Part shown: positions 7,464 through 11,543 of the stretch, one piece after another
Layout of the letters: every line of letters starts with the position of its first letter
How positions within the stretch are numbered: position 1 is the first letter of the stretch
Made by a program: the position numbers and the translations under genes
The notes under the pieces: generated by a model
The model's database searches: none
What the model was told of the DNA's origin: nothing
The model's input: the letters and a program-made list of their open reading frames with translations, nothing else
Assembly: GCA_003990745.1 (NCBI GenBank)
Contig: RBNI01006260.1
Coordinates: 1-11,543 of the forward strand
Length of the DNA stretch: 11,543 nt
Reading direction: 5' to 3'
Origin: Jimgerdemannia flammicorona
Taxonomy: Eukaryota > Mucoromycota > Endogonomycetes > Endogonales > Endogonaceae

Positions 7464-7917
7464 TGGTAGGTAGGGATGGGCTAGCTATCGGGTGGCTCCA
7501 TATGAAATATAAGCATTGTATGGGATGGTGAGTTGTGTATATGCAACTTATCTTGGAAGAAGGGAGAGAAGTATGTCATGTTTCCTTGGTTGGATGGACA
7601 TGGGGAGGCGTGCATTGAAGAAGGTATTTGCCGCTATGAACATTACAAACTTTCAACCTTTGCCAATGGAACGAACATGACTGACCCAGTGCCCCAACAA
7701 TGTCTATCTCTCCCTCCGAACAGATTCGAGGCGTTGAGTGATACATTGAAAGATTGTTTCTATTCTTGCCTCCGTCGGAACCGACCGTCTTCTCGCGTAC
7801 CTCGCGAGTCACTTTCTTGGAAATGAGGATAATCACAATACAGTCGTGCACCTGAAATCTCTTCGTCTCCCAACCCACCCCGACCACAATTGCAACACGA
7901 CATTTGGGGTTTCTGGG
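7464..7917. other. Copy D spacer between the 3' ends of the two genes
   Basis: The stretch pairs with about 4536-5040 in the other arm, with several indels. Open frames on both strands here (for example 7533-7826 plus, 7576-7887 minus) are not conserved between arms. I see no reliable gene. Confidence 0.5.
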
Positions 7918-7927
7918 TTTATTTATT
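7918..7927 (-). terminator. Double AATAAA at the 3' end of the Med15-like gene
   Basis: On the minus strand the stretch reads AATAAATAAA, two overlapping polyadenylation-type hexamers, about 140 bp after the last open codons of the Gln-rich gene. Copy C keeps one at the matching place. Confidence 0.5.
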
Positions 7928-9767
7928 CCAATACTCTATAAATAACAACCTATCTCTGGATTCTGGTCGCAAACAAAATGGTCAGAAATCGAAGCCGGAT
8001 AAATATGTTACGTGAGGTTCGTAGTAGAATCTATGGCAACGAAATTCAATCAAAAATGCATAGACCATCACGACAAGGCAACAACCCAATCATTGCCAAG
8101 TTTGCTTGCCCTAATCTTCCCGGAATGGTCCTCATCGGCATTGATTTCATCCATGTCGATCACATCCTCCTCCCAATCGGTGACCCATCGCGAAACGTCA
8201 TTTATCAGAGCAATTTCAGGCTGTTGGCCTGACCGAAAACATGATTTCGCCAACGAAGCCCTTTCCGCGCGAGGGGCCTAGTACGGCGAAAAAGATATCA
8301 TCACAGAAGCCTTCAATTTGTCATCACTTTTGGAGTTTTGATTCTCATCAAATTTATCAGATTTGTCCAATTTGAGTTCGGTGAAATCCTTGAGAACGGC
8401 ATCGGTATACAGTGCCGTATCGGGGGCACCTCCGTCGTGCCCAACGCCTCCCGCATCACAAAGACAGGTTCAGCCTTGGCCAGCGCAACAGTCGAAATAG
8501 GTATAACAGGGAGAGGCTCCTGCTTGATCTGTATTTCCTGTTGCTTAGCAACGTGAGCCACGGTGGGTTTAGTCGACACCTCCACGGACTCAATCTTGAT
8601 GGCAACCGTTGTCGTTTGCTGTTGCTGCTGCTGCTGTTGACGAGCCTGCAGTTGCTGCAGCTGTACGGCGGCATTCTGGGCGGCGGCCATTGCCACTGCC
8701 ACCTGCATCGGGGTCAGAGCCGTGATCGAGGTCGTTTGCTGTAATTTCTAATTGTTTCCGGTGGCGACGGCGGCTAGGGTCGGGACGACACCTGTAAATG
8801 CGGCTCCGCTGGCCGAAGTCTGTTGCATTTGGGCGGCGGCGGCCAAGGCCTTTGCGTTTGTCTGCTGCTGGGCAACCTGCCTCGCGATACCGACTTGATC
8901 CGAGCACATTTTCTGGAGCTGGGCCTTCTGCACTGGGTTCAGAAGCGTTTTACCTAAATTCGCTTGCTGAAGGAGATGTTGTGCTTGGAGTACCTTGGGG
9001 GGGACAAAGTGTGGGCGATCTGTGGGGCAAGACCAGCGGCGATGGCGGCTTGGACGGCTTGTTGCTGAGAGAGGCCGGAAAATAAGGGCTTGACCTGCGC
9101 GGCGGGCTGGGTGGGTGGGTTGCAACGGTTGTACGCTAGCTGGGACGGGTGAGCCGGTGAGATCGACAGTGACGGGGACACTAGTGCTGGGTAAGGGCGT
9201 ACTGTTATCTCCAGAGGCAACGGATTCCTGAGATCTCTGTTGTGGCAATGTTATCGTCGCGGAGATTGTTGTACTGGGGGCCGACTGTCCCTTCGCTTGC
9301 TTCTTGGCGGGAGGGAGTTTCAAGTCTAAAGGTACGTGCTTCATGGCCATCTGCGTGGTTTGAGGCCCCACGGACTGCTGCTGCTGTTGCAGTCATGATT
9401 CATGCAATCGCTGTTGTTGCGAAGCCGCAGGCACTGTCGTGGTCTGGGCATTCGTGTCTGGAGGGCTCGCACCAGGCAAAGGTTGACTCTGACTGCCTAT
9501 TGATTCTTGACCCAGAGGAAATATCTCGAAAATTGCTCCTTCAGCTTCTTCAGGTTCGCGAGACTGATCACGTATTCACCTCGCGGGAAGGCATCGAACT
9601 GATCTTGAAACATGTATTTCATGAGCATCAGATACTTCGTGGTCTCGTGATTACTAGTGAGAGTGAGGAAGACAGGCAGGAGCTGATCTACACGCTTGAA
9701 CATCTCAGTCATCTGTTTTACTTGTTCGCGGATTGCTGCTTTTCTTCCTCAATCGGATTGGTTTTGA

Positions 9768-9918
9768 CTGTAACAAGTCGTATGATTTGGAGCAAAATAT
9801 AGCGTTCGGTGTTGGGAGTATGATGAGTGGAAGATGTTTTAGCAATAAATAAATGTTCCAACATATTATTTCCAAATGACTGCAAGCGCCACTTAGACTT
9901 GACAAATCAAATACTAAC
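9768..9918 (-). other. Proposed intron 3 of the Med15-like gene (151 bp)
   Basis: The minus strand has donor GTTAGT after GATAAAAATATTGTGGCTAG and acceptor TTACAG before the KTNPIEEEK codons. It is AT-rich. Copy C keeps the donor at 3143, but its acceptor place reads GGTTGTCAC without AG. Confidence 0.4.
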
Positions 9919-10484
9919 CGCGACTAGCCACAATATTTTTATCCATCCCATGAACCGCCTGAACTGCGGCACCGTGCTGAGAATGCGACATACCTGCATG
10001 CGACGGTCGTACCGCAAAGCCCTGCTGTCACCGACGGCATTGGCCAAAGAAGGACCGACTGTCGTCGCTGCTGTGGAGGTGGGAGTGCCGGCGGGGAGTT
10101 GATTGCGGAGGATGCGACGCCGTCGAGAGAAATCTGCAGACGCATGGCGGGTTGTGGCGCCGCGGGGCGGTTGACGAGGAGATTGGCTGGGTTCTGCGGT
10201 GCGTTGCTGGCGTTCTGGGCGGCGACGGCTTGCTGCTGTTGTTGTGCGACGATTTATTGACGCTGGATATGAGATTGGAGTTGTCCTTGGGGGCGACAGC
10301 TTGCTGATATTGTGCTTGAAGTTGGGCAGCTTGTTGCTGAGGGCCTTGCCCGCCGGAGGCCGCAGCCACCATGGTGCCGTTGTTGAAGTTGTTGAAGACT
10401 CTTCACATTTAAAAGCTGCCTCGCCATAACTTGTTGATTGGTTAACGGACGCTGCTGTCCGACCGCCATCATCTGCGGACGGAG

Positions 10485-10585
10485 CTGGGCCTTCCATTTT
10501 TAATCGGAAGAAGGATCGTCAGAACCGTACCCAAGACCTGACCCTATCGTACGTCAAAACGAATATTGCAGAGGTGTGAACCCAC
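10485..10585 (-). other. Proposed intron 2 of the Med15-like gene (101 bp)
   Basis: Donor CAG|GTGGGT and acceptor GGCCCAG on the minus strand join SAGMQQQ to LRPQMMAVGQQR in frame. A CTGAC branch-like motif lies upstream of the acceptor. An alternative acceptor CCGCAG at 10476 would remove three residues. Confidence 0.5.
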
Positions 10586-10913
10586 CTGTTGCTGCATACC
10601 AGCGCTCTGCTGCTGCTGTTGCAACTGCTGTTGTTGTGGAGGTCGTATTATTGATTGTTGCTGAGGAGAGTTTGTCATCGCCTGCATTTGTTGCTAAATA
10701 TTCACACCAAGAAGGTTGCTCGGGCCGCCATTGTTGTCCGCTACGAGTCCGGCAAGTCCACCAGCCGTGGTAACACCTAATCCTGCCTGATTCTGCTTGT
10801 TCGCTTGGACCTTTGAACTACTCCTGCCAAATATTTGCCCCTCAAAAGCCCTAGCGACATTTATTATTTGGGCTTCCTGTGTGCCTGGCGACAGATGTTT
10901 GAGAGCCTGGCCG

Positions 10914-10978
10914 CTAAAATTTGTGAGGCATGCGTAAAGGAGGAGGAAAATAGAGAGGTAAACTAGGGATTTAGTTAC
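10914..10978 (-). other. Proposed intron 1 of the Med15-like gene (65 bp)
   Basis: Donor GTAACT, branch-like CTCAC about 12 bp before the acceptor TTTTAG, and pyrimidine-rich DNA between them; the length is typical for filamentous ascomycetes. Removing it joins SMKESLT to GQALKHLSP in one frame. Confidence 0.5.
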
Positions 10979-11023
10979 GTTAACGATTCCTTCATGCTTT
11001 GTTGTGGCGAAGGATGAGTTCGG

Positions 11024-11111
11024 CGCATGATTGTTGCCCTTCGCCGCAGCCAGTCAGCTCGCCAACACACTTCTATTTGTTCTTGTGACACTGCTCGCAG
11101 GCTCGGGGCAT
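11024..11111 (-). pseudogene. Possible relic of a GAL4-type Zn(II)2Cys6 motif
   Basis: On the minus strand an ATG at 11111 opens MPRACEQCHKNK, then a TAG stop, then KCVGELTGCGEGQQSCAEL. The spacing C-x2-C-x6-C-x6-C-x6-C resembles the fungal binuclear cluster C-x2-C-x6-C-x5..12-C-x2-C-x6..8-C, with one cysteine of the second CxxC missing and a stop where a basic loop residue should stand. It overlaps, in another frame, the first exon proposed for the Med15-like gene. It could be a decayed transcription factor start or chance. Confidence 0.2.
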
Positions 11112-11235
11112 TTTACACCGCTACAATGCCAGGATCGCAAAGGTTCTATGTTCGCCCACCACCGTCGGACGTGTGCACGCATTCCAGGGTCCATCCAACA
11201 GCACACGGAAGCTGTTACACGTAGTTTACCAACGA

Positions 11236-11247
11236 ATTATATAAAAG
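11236..11247. promoter_or_regulatory. TATA-like site usable in both directions
   Basis: The plus strand reads TATATAAAAG and the minus strand contains TATATAA. Minus-strand use would place it about 125 bp upstream of the ATG at 11111 and upstream of the Med15-like gene. No other promoter element is clear. Confidence 0.3.
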
Positions 11248-11344
11248 ACTTACAGTTGGGAGAACGGTTAAGTCTTTGCTTTCAGTCCGGGTTGTTTTGG
11301 TCGTTCGCTGCGGTTGGGGCACATTCCCGAAGGCGGTTTGTAAC

Positions 11345-11543
11345 GAAAGAGGGGACAACCATTTGTCGTAGAACCATCGCCAGAAAAAAGGGCCGGAAAA
11401 AAGGGCGGGTGGGGACAACAAGGTGTCATTTGAACCGTCGCCGGAAAAAAGGGCGGGTGGGACAAGGTGTCGTTGAACCATCGCCGGAAAAAAGGGTGGG
11501 TGGGGGGGGGGACAACAAGATGAGGTTGAACCGTCACCGGAAA
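11345..11543. repeat. Degenerate G-rich minisatellite
   Basis: Units start with GAACC(A/G)TCGCCGGAAAAAAGGG, followed by CGGGTGGGGACAACAAGGTGTC or a variant. Starts are at 11371, 11432, 11475 and 11528, so spacings are 61, 43 and 53 bp, with a partial unit before 11371. Differences come mainly from inner duplications of GCCGGAAAAAAGGG and from the length of a G run (10 at 11502). The array continues past the window. Open frames here are by-products of the repeat. Confidence 0.85.

Larger units (their letters stand above)
8068..11060 (-). pseudogene. Gln-rich coactivator-like gene, tentatively Mediator Med15/Gal11-like, decayed
   Basis: This is the longest copy of the gene, read from right to left. 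First comes a stretch ending LTGQALKHLSPGTQEAQ then INVARAFEGQIFGRSSSK, reminiscent of the last helix of the KIX-like domain at the start of fungal Med15. Gln-rich linkers follow (QQQSIIRPPQQQQLQQQQQ), then LRPQMMAVGQQRPLTNQQVM, then a block with FKRVDQLLPVFLTLTSN, YMFQDQFDAFPRGEY and FSRYFLWVKNQ (9497-9712), then PLDLKLPPAKK, Ala/Gln stretches, a Gln8 run and an acidic tail WEEDVIDMDEINADEDHSG. Three introns are proposed. The sense passes between frames near 10290, 9740, 9110, 9000 and 8424, and stops lie at 10694, 10254, 9393, 8748 and 8278. Med15 is a tail subunit of Mediator that contacts activators in the nucleus; the assignment rests on composition and motifs remembered, not on a search. 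Other Gln-rich coactivators (Swi1, Spt20) are possible. Confidence 0.5.

Noticed and set aside
7978..8232. Plus-strand open frame of 84 codons with a TATA-like site 41 bp upstream
   Set aside because: TATA and ATG are present in arm C too, but the frame there stops after about 14 codons and the DNA is better explained as the 3' part of the Gln-rich gene on the other strand.
9242..9802. Plus-strand open frame of 186 codons
   Set aside because: It is antisense to the best conserved block of the Gln-rich gene, whose minus-strand sense is shared with copies B and C.
9907..10497. Minus-strand open frame of 196 codons as a gene of its own
   Set aside because: It runs through the proposed exon 3 mostly in a wrong frame (basic, Ser/Arg-rich); Gln-rich sense matching copy C lies in the other two frames.
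11215..11537. Pro-rich frames in the right-end repeat
   Set aside because: They are readings of the minisatellite itself and change frame with unit length.

Overview
The window looks like accessory nuclear DNA of a filamentous ascomycete fungus. The grounds are short GT-AG introns (one of about 65 bp with a CTCAC branch site), TATA and AATAAA signals, a Gln-rich coactivator-like gene and a non-autonomous DNA transposon. A truffle-like Pezizomycete would fit, but nothing seen proves the genus. No bacterial-type operons, RNA genes or CRISPR arrays were found.

The main content is a degenerate, multi-copy two-gene cassette. Gene 1, here called 'MSN' after its first residues, encodes an unrecognised protein of about 110 aa. 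It has a TATA box about 76-82 bp upstream of its ATG and an AATAAA about 255 bp after its stop. Gene 2 is a much larger Gln-rich coactivator-like gene, tentatively Mediator Med15/Gal11-like, which converges on MSN. Four copies are visible. Copy A (about 619-1330) has only MSN (+), intact. Copy B (about 1345-2906) has a short Med15-like fragment (+), a shared spacer and a broken MSN (-). Copy C (about 3003-6100) has a Med15-like pseudogene (+), the spacer and a broken MSN (-). Copy D (about 6400-11060) is the reverse complement of C and the longest: intact MSN (+), spacer, Med15-like gene (-). C and D together form a large imperfect inverted repeat of 3-4 kb arms. Its centre (about 6100-6400) is the non-palindromic space between two divergent MSN copies and carries a TA microsatellite, a perfect TGACGTCA, a CCAAT box and three 11-bp motifs exactly 48 bp apart.

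Even the longest Med15-like copy appears dead. Its coding sense moves between frames at homopolymer runs and is cut by at least five stops, each one C-to-T change from a Gln or Arg codon. A 256-bp hAT-like MITE with an 8-bp target duplication sits in arm C only, and arm D preserves the empty site, so it inserted after the duplication.

The edges are less clear. Positions 1-43 are pure A and 44-618 show no gene. Upstream of the Med15-like gene lie a possible degenerate Zn(II)2Cys6 motif, a bidirectional TATA-like site and, at the right end, a G-rich minisatellite. The only ORFs I would treat as possibly functional are the MSN copies at 701-1033 and 6429-6758.
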